From Frateuria edaphi (GTDB lineage: Bacteria > Pseudomonadota > Gammaproteobacteria > Xanthomonadales > Rhodanobacteraceae), in assembly GCF_021117405.1 (NCBI RefSeq), contig NZ_CP088251.1, forward strand, positions 248,001 through 312,000: a DNA stretch of 64,000 nt, in the 5' to 3' direction. Below are positions 34,282 through 42,461 of this stretch, piece after piece; positions within the stretch are counted from its first letter, which is position 1; each line of letters starts with the position of its first letter. Under the pieces are notes generated by a model. It was not told the DNA's origin. It saw only the letters and a list, made by a program, of their open reading frames with translations, and ran no database searches. Both the position numbers and the translations under genes were made by a program.

Positions 34282-35379
34282 ATGAAGATCACAGACATCC
34301 AGTTCGGCATGCTGCGGGTGCCCTTGAAGACACCCTTCAAGACCGCGTTGCGCACCGTCAACCAGGTGGAAGACATCGTGGTGATGGTGCACACCGACAC
34401 CGGCCAGGTCGGCTACGGCGAGGCGCCGGCCACCGCGGTGATCACCGGCGACACGCACGGCTCGATCGTCGACGCGATCCGCCATTACATCTCCCCGCGC
34501 CTGATCGGCCAGGAAATCGCCAACCTCAACCGGATCACCCACCTGATCCAGGGCTCGATGGAAAAGAACTCCTCCGCCAAGGCGGCGGTGGAGATCGCCA
34601 TCTACGACCTGTGGGGCCAGCTCTACGGCGCGCCGTTGTACAAGCTGCTGGGTGGCGGCGACCCGGTGATCACCACCGACATCACCATCAGCGTGGACTA
34701 CATCGACAAGATGGTGTCGGACTCGGTCGCGGCGGTGGAGCGCGGTTTCGAGTCGCTCAAGATCAAGGTCGGCAAGGACATCGGCGTCGACATCGAGCGG
34801 GTCAAGGCGATCTACGCGGCGGTCGAAGGCCGCGCGCTGCTGCGCCTGGACGCCAACCAGGGCTGGACCGCCAAGCAGGCGGTGTACGCGCTGCAGACGC
34901 TGGAAGAGGCCGGCATCAAGCTGGAGCTGGTCGAGCAGCCGGTCAAGGCGCGCGACCTGGAAGGCATGCGCTACGTCACCGAGCGCGTGCACACCCCGGT
35001 GATGGCCGACGAGAGCGTGTTCGGTCCGATGGAGGTGATCGAGCTGATCCGCATGCGCGCGGCGGACATCATCAACATCAAGCTGATGAAGACCGGCGGC
35101 ATCTCCAACGCGATCAAGATCGCCGACATCGCCGCGCTGCACGGCATCGACTGCATGATCGGCTGCATGCTCGAGTCTTCCATCAGCGTGGCGGCCGCCG
35201 TGCACGTGGCGGTGGCGCGCGCCGACGCGATCAGCAAGATCGACCTGGACGGGCCGTCGCTGGCCCAGTTCAACCCGGTCGACGGTGGGGTAATCTTCAA
35301 CGAATCGGAAATCTCCGTGACCGACGCCCCGGGCCTCGGCATCCGCGAGATCAGGGGCCTGGAGAGGATCGCCGACTGA
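34282..35379 (+). CDS. L-Ala-D/L-Glu (dipeptide) epimerase, enolase superfamily
   Basis: 365 residues from ATG 34282. A longer in-frame extension from 34036 overlaps the NlpC gene and is rejected. Catalytic residues sit almost exactly at the positions of the characterised B. subtilis enzyme YkfB: K160 and K162 in KIKVG, metal ligands D190 (DANQGW), E218 (VEQPV) and D243 (ADES), second base K267 (IKLMKTGG), and D321/D323 in DLDGP, which hold the dipeptide amino group. It interconverts L-Ala-D-Glu and L-Ala-L-Glu in the cytoplasm, allowing murein dipeptide to be split by ordinary peptidases. Its stop overlaps the RpiR-type regulator start (TGATG). Specificity is a strong inference from the Asp pair. 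Confidence 0.95.
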   Translation: MKITDIQFGMLRVPLKTPFKTALRTVNQVEDIVVMVHTDTGQVGYGEAPATAVITGDTHGSIVDAIRHYISPRLIGQEIANLNRITHLIQGSMEKNSSAKAAVEIAIYDLWGQLYGAPLYKLLGGGDPVITTDITISVDYIDKMVSDSVAAVERGFESLKIKVGKDIGVDIERVKAIYAAVEGRALLRLDANQGWTAKQAVYALQTLEEAGIKLELVEQPVKARDLEGMRYVTERVHTPVMADESVFGPMEVIELIRMRAADIINIKLMKTGGISNAIKIADIAALHGIDCMIGCMLESSISVAAAVHVAVARADAISKIDLDGPSLAQFNPVDGGVIFNESEISVTDAPGLGIREIRGLERIAD

Positions 35380-36230
35380 TGTCGCCGCTGGTCAAAATCC
35401 GTTCGGAACGCGACCAGATGTCGGCGGTCGAGCGGCGCGTGGCCGACTTCATCCTGGAAAACGCGCACCTGCTGCGCGACTACTCCTCGCAGCAACTGGC
35501 CAACGCGCTGGGGATCAGCCAGTCCAGCGTGGTCAAGTTCACCCAGAAGCTGGGCTTCAAGGGCTACCCCGACCTCAAGTACTCCGTCAGCGAGGCGATC
35601 GCCCGCGCCGACAACGGCGACGCGCCGGCGCTGGCGCGGGCAGGCGAGGGCGAGGAGGAAGGCCCGGGCGCACTGTGGCGGCAAAAGTCCGAGGCGGAGG
35701 AGGCCAGCCGGCTGATCAATCCTCCGGAAGTGATCCACGCCATCGCGACCGCCATCGAGCAGGCCGGGCGCGCGGGCAAGGTTTTCATCATTGGCCTCGG
35801 CGAGGATGACATCTACGCGCGCAACTTCGCGCTGCGGCTGTCGCTGCTGGGCATTCTCACCGTGCACAACTTCGACACCGCGCGGATGACCGCGAACGTG
35901 TCGGCGGCCGGCGCCGGCGACGTGCTGCTGGTGTTCTCCGAGCACGGCAACCATCCGGCGCTGTGCAAGATCGCGCGTTACTTCCGCGAGCGGCGCGGCA
36001 AGGTGATCACCGTCACCCGGCACACCGCCAATCCGCTGCGCACGCTGGCCGATATCCAGTTGCTGGTCAGTGCGCACGACGAGCGGCCGTACATCCAGCC
36101 GCTGCTCTACCAGTCGGCGCTGCAGCACCTGCTGGACAACGTGTTCGTGCGCCTGTGCGAGGAACACGACGATCGCCATGCACAGCTCCTGGCCAACCTG
36201 GAGCGCATCCAGTTGATGCTGGAGCCGTGA
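35379..36230 (+). CDS. MurR/RpiR family transcriptional regulator
   Basis: 283 residues from ATG 35379, overlapping the epimerase stop by one base, so the two are coupled. The N-terminal HTH_6 domain (residues 1-77) shows YSSQQLANALGISQSSVVKFTQKLGFKGYPDLK. After an acidic linker, the C-terminal SIS domain (about 125-265, VFIIGLGEDDIYARNFALRLSLLG and LLVFSEHGNHPALCKIA) normally binds a phosphosugar or related effector. In E. coli, MurR controls MurNAc-6P use, so a wall-derived effector is plausible here. It is likely the local regulator, with the 31604-31620 palindrome as a candidate site. Effector and sites are not shown by sequence. Confidence 0.93.
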   Translation: MSPLVKIRSERDQMSAVERRVADFILENAHLLRDYSSQQLANALGISQSSVVKFTQKLGFKGYPDLKYSVSEAIARADNGDAPALARAGEGEEEGPGALWRQKSEAEEASRLINPPEVIHAIATAIEQAGRAGKVFIIGLGEDDIYARNFALRLSLLGILTVHNFDTARMTANVSAAGAGDVLLVFSEHGNHPALCKIARYFRERRGKVITVTRHTANPLRTLADIQLLVSAHDERPYIQPLLYQSALQHLLDNVFVRLCEEHDDRHAQLLANLERIQLMLEP

Positions 36231-36301
36231 GGTGGCCGTTCGCTCTTGCGCTTGCCATCCACGCGGGCAGGCGCTCGCTTACCCCGAGAGATCGATTTCC
36301 C

Positions 36302-37066
36302 ATGCGTAACTGTCTGCTGCTGGGTCTGGCGTTGGTCTTCGCCGGAAATGCCGTCGCCGCGGCCGACGAATCCGCCGCCTGGTCCGACGCCGGCCAGATG
36401 GTCGTGGTCACCACGCCCGGCTGGAACGTCAACCACGGCACCCTGCGCACCTACGAGCGCACCGCCGACGGCTGGAAGGAAGCCGGCGCGCCCGCCCTGG
36501 TCACCATCGGCAAGGCCGGCGCGGGCTGGGGGCTCGGCCTCAACGCCCCGCGCCACGACGGCCCGGTCAAGCGCGAAGGCGACCTGCGCAGCCCGGCCGG
36601 CGTGTTCGACATCGGCGAGGCGTTCGGCTACGCCGCCAAGGCGGACACCGCGATGCCCTACCGCGCGCTCAGCGCCACCGACTATTGCGTCGACGTCAGC
36701 GGCTCGCCCCAGTACAACCGCATCGTCGACGCCAAGGTCGCGGGCGAGAAGGCGGTAGAGGGTTCCACCGAACCGATGCGCCGCGACCTGCACGTGCACG
36801 GCGACCAGCGTTACCGGCAGGGCTTCGTGATCGAGCACAACCCGCAGCAGCGCGCACAGGGCGGCAGCTGCATCTTTGCCCATCTGTGGAAGTCGCCGGT
36901 CGACGCGACTACCGGTTGCACCGCCATGGATCCCTCGCTGATGCACCGCCTGCTGGCATGGCTGCGTCCGGACGAGCATCCGGTGTTCGTGCTGTTGCCC
37001 GCGTCTACCTATGAAAAGCTGCAAGCCGAATGGCATCTGCCAGCGCTGGAGGAAGCGGCCCGATGA
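36302..37066 (+). CDS. Secreted L,D-transpeptidase-like (YkuD fold) enzyme
   Basis: 254 residues from ATG 36302, with a signal peptide ending GNAVA-A. The mature part holds GPVKREGDLRSPAGVFDIGE, a YkuD-family strand pair, and the catalytic segment FAHLWKSPVDATTGCTAM, with His 194 and Cys 206. The spacing H-x11-C is shorter than in classical L,D-transpeptidases (typically HGxx near a SHGC motif). The enzyme belongs to the divergent YafK/ErfK-like branch found in proteobacteria, some of which act as amidases or carboxypeptidases. Its stop overlaps the symporter start (ATGA). In this locus it could free D-amino acids or DAP from wall peptides. Fold confident, reaction uncertain. Confidence 0.85.
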   Translation: MRNCLLLGLALVFAGNAVAAADESAAWSDAGQMVVVTTPGWNVNHGTLRTYERTADGWKEAGAPALVTIGKAGAGWGLGLNAPRHDGPVKREGDLRSPAGVFDIGEAFGYAAKADTAMPYRALSATDYCVDVSGSPQYNRIVDAKVAGEKAVEGSTEPMRRDLHVHGDQRYRQGFVIEHNPQQRAQGGSCIFAHLWKSPVDATTGCTAMDPSLMHRLLAWLRPDEHPVFVLLPASTYEKLQAEWHLPALEEAAR

Positions 37067-38325
37067 GCCCCACCGCGCGCGTGCTGAGCGGCCTGGCCGC
37101 CGGCGCCATCCTCGGCCTGGTCCTGGCGGCGTGGAATCCACTGGTGGCCACGCAAGTGGCCGATGTGGTGTACCCGGTCGGCAAGCTCTGGCTCAACGGC
37201 CTGCAGATGACGGTCGTGCCGCTGGTGCTGGCGCTGGTGGTGGTCGGCGTCAATACGGCCACCGACGCGGCGGCGTCCGGGCGCATCGCGCGGCGCGCGA
37301 TCGTGGTGTTCATCCTGTTGCTGTTGCTCGGTGCGTTGTTCACCGCCGCGGCGGCGCCGGCGCTGTTCTCGCTCTTCCCGCACAACCCGGCCCTGCGCGA
37401 TGCGCTGGACCACGCGGTCGTGGGCAGCGCGGCGCAGGCCGCGCCGGTGAGTTGGTCGGCGGCGTTGATCGCGATGATTCCCAGCAACGCCATCATGGCC
37501 GCCGCGCAGAGCGCGATGCTGCCGCTGGTGGTGTTCGCGCTGTTCCTGGGCTTCGCGCTGACCCGCATCGCGCCCGCGCGGCGGGCCATGCTGGTGGAGT
37601 TCTTCCAGGCGATCGCCGACGCGATGATCGTGATCGTGCGCTGGGTGCTGTGGGTGGCGCCGCTGGGCGTGTTCGCGCTGATCCTGGGCGTGTGCGCGCG
37701 CTCGGGGCTGGGCATGCTGAGCGCGCTGGGTGTGTACGTGCTGGCGGAGATCGTGTTGTACCTGGCGGTGACCGCGATGATGTACGTCGTGGCGGTGGTC
37801 TGGGGCGGCGAGAAGCTGCGCCGCTTCGCCAGCGCGCTGCTGCCGCCGCAGGCGGTGGCGATCAGCACGCAGTCCTCGCTCGCCTCGTTGCCGGCGATGC
37901 TGGAAAGCGCCGAGCAACGGCTGGGCTACCCCAAGCAGGTCAACGCGCTCGTGCTGCCGATGGCGGTCACGCTGTGCCGCCTGACCAGTCCGGTGCAGTA
38001 CCTGACCTCGGCTGCCTTCATCGCGTGGGCCTACGGCGTCGACCTGTCCGCCGCCCAACTGATTGCCGGCGCGCTGCTGGCGGTGGTGATCAGCCTGGGC
38101 TCGGTGGGCCTGCCCGGCGCGGTGACCTTCATCGCGACGAATCTCCCGGTGGCGCAGTCGATGGGCCTGCCGCTCGGGCCGCTGGGCCTGATGCTGGCGG
38201 TCGACACGCTGCCTGATGCCTTCGCCACCCTCGGCAACGTCACCGCCGACGTCACCGCCACCAGCGTGGTGGCAAGGCAGTCGCGCGATGCCGCGCCGGC
38301 GCAGCCAGACGCAGGCCAGGCATAA
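37063..38325 (+). CDS. Dicarboxylate/amino acid:cation symporter (SDF/DAACS family)
   Basis: 420 residues from ATG 37063, overlapping the previous stop. Eight or so membrane helices with two re-entrant loops are expected. The family signatures are the Ser-rich AVAISTQSSLASLPAML in HP1, the substrate-site stretch VLPMAVTLCRLTSPVQYL, and VDTLPDAFATLGNVTADV (TM8) carrying the Asp residues. In canonical GltP proteins TM7 reads NMDGT; here the corresponding region is LPMAVTLCR, which departs from it, so the substrate may differ from glutamate/aspartate. By position it should import an acidic or D-amino acid for the next gene's product, a D-amino acid dehydrogenase. Substrate unproven. Confidence 0.9.
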   Translation: MSPTARVLSGLAAGAILGLVLAAWNPLVATQVADVVYPVGKLWLNGLQMTVVPLVLALVVVGVNTATDAAASGRIARRAIVVFILLLLLGALFTAAAAPALFSLFPHNPALRDALDHAVVGSAAQAAPVSWSAALIAMIPSNAIMAAAQSAMLPLVVFALFLGFALTRIAPARRAMLVEFFQAIADAMIVIVRWVLWVAPLGVFALILGVCARSGLGMLSALGVYVLAEIVLYLAVTAMMYVVAVVWGGEKLRRFASALLPPQAVAISTQSSLASLPAMLESAEQRLGYPKQVNALVLPMAVTLCRLTSPVQYLTSAAFIAWAYGVDLSAAQLIAGALLAVVISLGSVGLPGAVTFIATNLPVAQSMGLPLGPLGLMLAVDTLPDAFATLGNVTADVTATSVVARQSRDAAPAQPDAGQA

Positions 38326-38385
38326 CCCGCGCACAAACTTCCCTGCCTCCCCGCGACAGGGGAGAGATTCCCTGAGAGTCCCAGC

Positions 38386-39519
38386 ATGCAATCGATCGAA
38401 ACCGATGTGATCGTGATCGGCGCCGGCATGGCCGGTGCCTCGGTCGCCTATTTCCTCGCGCCGCACGCACGCGTGCTGGTGCTGGAGCGCGAGGCCTACG
38501 CCGGCATGCACTCCACCGGTCGTTCCGCGGCGCTGTTCAGCGAAACCTACGGCTCGCCGCAGGTGCGCGCGCTGACCCGCGCGACACGGCCGTTCCTCGA
38601 CCATCCACCTGAGGGTTTCGCCAGCGCGCCGATCCTCACGCCGCGCGGTTCAACCGTGATCGGCACCGCCGCCGATGCCGACCGGGTGCGCGCGGAGTAC
38701 GAGGCGATCCTGCCGTACACGCGCGATCTCGAGCTGCACGATGCCGCGCGCCTGCGTGCGAGCGTGCCGGTGCTGCGACCGGAAGCGGCCGCCATCGGCA
38801 TGCATGAGCCGGGTGCCGCCGACATCGACGTCAACGAGCTGCACCAGGGTTTCCTGCGCGGCCTGCGCGCACGCGGCGGGCAGTTGCGCCTGGACGTGGC
38901 CATTCGCGCCATCGAACGCACGGCCGCCGGCTGGGAAGTCGACGCGGGCGAGACGGTCTACCGCGCGCCACTGTTGCTCGACGCCGCCGGCGCGTGGGCC
39001 GACCAGGTCGCACGGATGGCCGGCGTCGCGCCGCTGGGCCTGCAACCGAAGCGCCGCTCGGCCTTCGTGTTCGAACCGCCGGCCGGCATGGAGGTGCACC
39101 GCTGGCCGTTCGTCTGCGACATCGCCGAGACCTTCTACTTCAAGCCCGACGCCGGCCTGCTGCTCGGCTCGGCGGCCAACGCGGACCCGGTCGACCCGCA
39201 CGACGTGCAGCCGGAGGAGTACGACATCGCGCTCGGCATCCACGGCATCGAGCAGGCCACTACCATGGAGATCCGCCGCCCGACCCGCACCTGGGCCGGC
39301 CTGCGCTCGTTCGTTGCCGATGGCGACCTGGTCGGCGGCTTTGCAGCCGACGCGCAGGGCTTCTTCTGGGTCGCCGCCCAGGGCGGCTACGGCATCCAGA
39401 CCAGCGCCGCGATGGGCGAGGCCTGCGCAAACCTGGCACTGGGCCGGCCGTTGCCGGGCCCGCTGACCGACGCCGGCATCACCGCGGAGATGCTGTCGCC
39501 CGCGCGCCTGTCCAGGTGA
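38386..39519 (+). CDS. FAD-dependent D-amino acid dehydrogenase (D-arginine dehydrogenase DauA-like)
   Basis: 377 residues. The FAD site is VIVIGAGMAGASVAYFL near the N-terminus with the acidic LEREA end. The segments HSTGRSAALFSETYGSPQVRALT, GADIDVNELHQG, GLQPKRRSAF, FYFKPDAG.LLGSAANADPV, TWAGLRSFVADGDLV and FFWVAAQGGYGIQTSAAMG follow, in short blocks, the Pseudomonas aeruginosa D-arginine dehydrogenase as I recall it. The His that contacts substrate there (His 48) aligns with Leu 50 here, while the loop Tyr is kept (Tyr 55), so substrate range may differ. The enzyme oxidises D-amino acids to keto acids plus ammonia, passing electrons to the quinone pool. It closes the plus-strand arm of the putative wall-peptide locus. 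Confidence 0.9.
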   Translation: MQSIETDVIVIGAGMAGASVAYFLAPHARVLVLEREAYAGMHSTGRSAALFSETYGSPQVRALTRATRPFLDHPPEGFASAPILTPRGSTVIGTAADADRVRAEYEAILPYTRDLELHDAARLRASVPVLRPEAAAIGMHEPGAADIDVNELHQGFLRGLRARGGQLRLDVAIRAIERTAAGWEVDAGETVYRAPLLLDAAGAWADQVARMAGVAPLGLQPKRRSAFVFEPPAGMEVHRWPFVCDIAETFYFKPDAGLLLGSAANADPVDPHDVQPEEYDIALGIHGIEQATTMEIRRPTRTWAGLRSFVADGDLVGGFAADAQGFFWVAAQGGYGIQTSAAMGEACANLALGRPLPGPLTDAGITAEMLSPARLSR

Positions 39520-39687
39520 GGGCTTTCGCCGCGAGGTCCGGGCAGTAGGCAGTCACTTCGCTTTCGGAGGCCGCCGTGCAACGGATTCTGCGCACACCGT
39601 GGGTGTTCTCCACGGAGCTGTTGCGCGACGGCATAGACCTGCAACCACCGACGCGTCCGGCTGGCTCGGCGGTTGGAGATGCGACGA

Positions 39688-40323
39688 CTAGGCGGCGCGC
39701 CGCGGCCGGCGTACGACGCGCAGCTTGCCGCTGCCGCCGCCGCCGCAGAAGAAGCGTTCGCCGTCGCTGTCCAGGCCGGAGACACCGGTGCCCTCGGGCA
39801 TGTCGATGCGTTCCAGCACCGCGCCGTCGCGCGGGTCGATCCGGCGCAATTCGCTTTCGCCGCCTTCCCAGGTGCCGTGCCAGAGCTCGCCGTCCACCCA
39901 GGTGACGCCGGTGACGAAGCGGTTCGATTCGATGGTGCGCAGGATCGCGCCGGTGTCCGGGTCCAACTGGTGGATCTTGCGGTCCTGGTACTCGCCCACC
40001 CACAGCGATCCTTCGGCCCAGGCCAGGCCCGAGTCGCTGCTGCCGGGGGCCGGAATGGCGGCGAGCACGCGGCCTGTCTGCGGATCGATCTTGTGGATCC
40101 GGTTCTCGGCGATCTGGTACAGGTGCCGGCCGTCGAAGGCGGTGCCCGCGTGCGCGGCCACCTCGATCGAGCGCAACGGCTTGCCGCTGTCCGGGTCCAC
40201 GGCGGTGAGGCCTTCGCCGCCGGCGAACCACACCTGATGACCGTCCCAGGTCACGCCATGGACCATGTCGACGCCCGGATAGGGACCCAGTTCGGCGAGG
40301 ATGTCGGCTTGGGATCGTTTCAT
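39688..40323 (-). CDS. Beta-propeller protein (SMP-30/virginiamycin-lyase-like)
   Basis: 211 residues from ATG 40323; a longer frame runs into the regulator gene and is rejected. There is no signal peptide. Repeating blades of about 42 residues are visible: VTWDGHQVWFAGGEGLTAVDPDSGK, HAGTAFDGRHLYQIAENRIHKIDPQTG, GLAWAEGSLWVGEYQDRKIHQLDPDTG and TGVTWVDGELWHGTWEG, in alternating segments. This gives about five blades, so it may dimerise or be a small propeller. A Cys lies in ERFFCGGGGSGK. It lies ten bases downstream of an HTH regulator gene with which it is probably cotranscribed, and the pair is divergent from a DUF899 gene. Catalytic function unknown. Confidence 0.8.
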   Translation of the reverse strand: MKRSQADILAELGPYPGVDMVHGVTWDGHQVWFAGGEGLTAVDPDSGKPLRSIEVAAHAGTAFDGRHLYQIAENRIHKIDPQTGRVLAAIPAPGSSDSGLAWAEGSLWVGEYQDRKIHQLDPDTGAILRTIESNRFVTGVTWVDGELWHGTWEGGESELRRIDPRDGAVLERIDMPEGTGVSGLDSDGERFFCGGGGSGKLRVVRRPRRAA

Positions 40324-40333
40324 GCGGGGCATC

Positions 40334-41554
40334 CTAGTCGCCCGGCAGCGGGGCGGGGAGTAACAAGGCCGTCGCGAAACCGGGCATCGGCGGGCACATC
40401 CAGCGGCGCGCGCGCCCGCGGCCGAGTGACTGCACCTTGCCGGCCCCGGCGAGCGCGTCGAGCGAGCGCTGCACGGTGCGCTGGCTGGCGCCGAGCGCCA
40501 GCGCGAGGGCCGAACTGGACCACGACTCGCCGTCGGCAAGCAGGGCGAGCACCGCCGCATGGGCCTCCTCGGCCGGCCGCGCCAGCACTGCAACGTCGCG
40601 CGCCCCATGTGGCATCAGCGCAAAACCCTGCTGCGTCGCGCGAACGTCGGCCAGGGGCCTGAGCAAGGCGCGCAGCCGGCCGATCTCCACGCGCAGCCGC
40701 GCGCGATGCGTTTCGTCCGGCAGTTTCGCGCGGAACGCGTGACGGATAAGCACTTCGCGCGGTACATCGCCGGGCCAGGCTTCCGCCAGCTTGCGCGCGA
40801 GTGCGAACAGCACCGGGCGGCTCGCCAGCGCGACCGTCGTGCCGGCGGCGTGCATGGCGTGGCGGCAGCCATCCAGCACCAGCGTCTCCGAGGCCAGCAG
40901 TGCTTCGACGTCCGCCAGCAGCAGCGATCGTTCCCCGTCCCTGGAAACCAGGCGCGCCCCGGGTGCATGCAGGGCCAGCGCCAGGCTCTCCACTTCCGCC
41001 GCCAGCGCCGGGATGCCCGCGTGGCGCACCGCGTGGCGGGCGCGTTCGAGTGCGGCCTGCGCCACCGCGGCCCGCAGTCGCCGCATGGCGATGCCGGCGA
41101 CCGCCAGTTCGTGCGCCGTGCGCAGGGCGGGCGGCAGCAACGCGGGCCGGATCCCTTCGAGTTCGTGCTCGGCCTCGCGCAGGCGGCCGATCAGCAGGAG
41201 GCGGCGGGTCGCGAGGCAGCGGGCGTGGGCGGCATTGATGTGGTCGCCATGCTCCTCCAGCGCCTCCCGTGCGGCCGCGAGCGTCTTCTCGGGCCAGCCC
41301 AGGTCACGCGAGACCAGCGCGATCTCCGCCTCGGCCACGACGCAGCGCGCGCGGGCCAGCGCCTCCTTCGGACCGAACGTGCGCGCGGCCTGCCGTACCA
41401 GCGCACGGGCCCGAGCGAGATCGCCCAGCTGCGCCATCGCGATACCGCGCAGTGCGAGCGCCGGCGCGTCCTCGCGAAGCGCGACGCGGTTCAGCGCGCC
41501 GAGCGGATCGCCGGCGGCAAGCGCGCGACCCGCGGCCACGATCAGGGAATCCAT
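40334..41554 (-). CDS. HTH-domain transcriptional regulator with helical repeat N-terminus
   Basis: 406 residues. The N-terminal two thirds is built of Ala-rich helical hairpins, TPR-like (LALRGIAMAQLGDLARARALVRQAARTF and similar units to about residue 190). A central winged-helix-like region has ASRPVLFALARKLAEAWPGDVPREVLIRHAF...HRARLRVEIGRLRALLRPL (about 265-325), the pattern of an OmpR/SARP-type DNA-binding wing. The C-terminus holds a second HTH, SSSALALALGASQRTVQRSLDALAGAGKV. Two DNA-binding folds in one protein are unusual. It is divergent from the DUF899 gene and upstream of the propeller gene, and so is a good candidate controller of this cassette. Confidence 0.82.
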   Translation of the reverse strand: MDSLIVAAGRALAAGDPLGALNRVALREDAPALALRGIAMAQLGDLARARALVRQAARTFGPKEALARARCVVAEAEIALVSRDLGWPEKTLAAAREALEEHGDHINAAHARCLATRRLLLIGRLREAEHELEGIRPALLPPALRTAHELAVAGIAMRRLRAAVAQAALERARHAVRHAGIPALAAEVESLALALHAPGARLVSRDGERSLLLADVEALLASETLVLDGCRHAMHAAGTTVALASRPVLFALARKLAEAWPGDVPREVLIRHAFRAKLPDETHRARLRVEIGRLRALLRPLADVRATQQGFALMPHGARDVAVLARPAEEAHAAVLALLADGESWSSSALALALGASQRTVQRSLDALAGAGKVQSLGRGRARRWMCPPMPGFATALLLPAPLPGD

Positions 41555-41666
41555 CGCAATCCCGCCAAAGTTGTCACTCCCGCCTGCCCACGCCGCCGCG
41601 CCAATCTAGCCCACGACCACCACGCGCGTCGCCACGGCGACCGCGCCATCCACGGGAGCGCGAAAC

Positions 41667-42461
41667 ATGGCAAGCCACGAGACCACCACACGAGAGCAAT
41701 GGCTGGCAGAACGACTCGATCTGCTGGCAGCGGAAAAGGAACTCACCAGGCGCAGCGACGAGCTGGCGCGACGTCGCCAGGCCCTGCCGTGGGTACGCAT
41801 CGACAAGCCGTACCGCTTCATCACCGAGCTGGGCAGCGCCACGCTGGCGGAGCTGTTCCAGGGCCGCTCGCAGCTGATGGTCTATCACTTCATGTTCGGG
41901 CCCGACTATGCCGCCGGATGCCCATCCTGCTCGGCGATCGCCGACGGCTTCGACGGCATCGCAATGCACCTGGCCAACCATGACGTGACGCTGATGGCGG
42001 TATCGCGGGCGCCGCTGGACAAGCTGCTGGCCTACCGCCGGCGGATGGGCTGGTCGTTCCCGTGGGCGTCCGCCCATGGCAGCGATTTCGCGGAGGACTT
42101 CAACGTCGCCTTCGACCAGGCGCAGCAGCGCGCCGGCACGGTCGAGTACAACTACCGTCGCGGCGGCCATGCCATGGACGTGGTGCCCGCGCCCGCGCCG
42201 GTGGAGCAGTTCGCCGCCACCTGCGGCACCGACGCGCCGACCTACGCGCGCGACCGGCCGGGCATGAGCACCTTCGTCCTGGAAGACGGCGTGGTCTATC
42301 ACAGCTATTCGACCTATGCGCGCGGCCTGGACGGGTTGTGGAACATGTACCAGTGGCTGGACCGGGCGCCGCGGGGGCGCAACGAAACCGGGATCTGGTG
42401 GCGTCGCCACGACGAATACGGCGGTGCGAAGCGCGGCATGGAGGCGCCATGCTGCGGCTGA
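41667..42461 (+). CDS. DUF899 family thioredoxin-fold protein
   Basis: 264 residues. It opens ETTTREQWLAERLDLLAAEKELTRRSDELARRRQALPWV, the standard DUF899 N-terminus, in successive helices. The core FMFGPDYAAGCPSCSAIADGFDGI carries a CxxC pair in a thioredoxin/AhpC-like position. It ends with WMYQWLD/RHDEY-type segments typical of the family. DUF899 members are predicted dithiol-disulfide oxidoreductases; the reductant and target are unknown. The gene overlaps the following DUF2182 gene by 13 bases, so the two products probably act together. It is divergent from an HTH regulator. Cytoplasmic by absence of a signal peptide. Confidence 0.92.
   Translation: MASHETTTREQWLAERLDLLAAEKELTRRSDELARRRQALPWVRIDKPYRFITELGSATLAELFQGRSQLMVYHFMFGPDYAAGCPSCSAIADGFDGIAMHLANHDVTLMAVSRAPLDKLLAYRRRMGWSFPWASAHGSDFAEDFNVAFDQAQQRAGTVEYNYRRGGHAMDVVPAPAPVEQFAATCGTDAPTYARDRPGMSTFVLEDGVVYHSYSTYARGLDGLWNMYQWLDRAPRGRNETGIWWRRHDEYGGAKRGMEAPCCG

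Noticed and set aside
39576-39905. 109-codon plus-strand frame after the D-amino acid dehydrogenase gene
   Set aside because: It runs antisense into the beta-propeller gene and becomes Arg-rich. The 39520-39687 gap shows no supportable gene.
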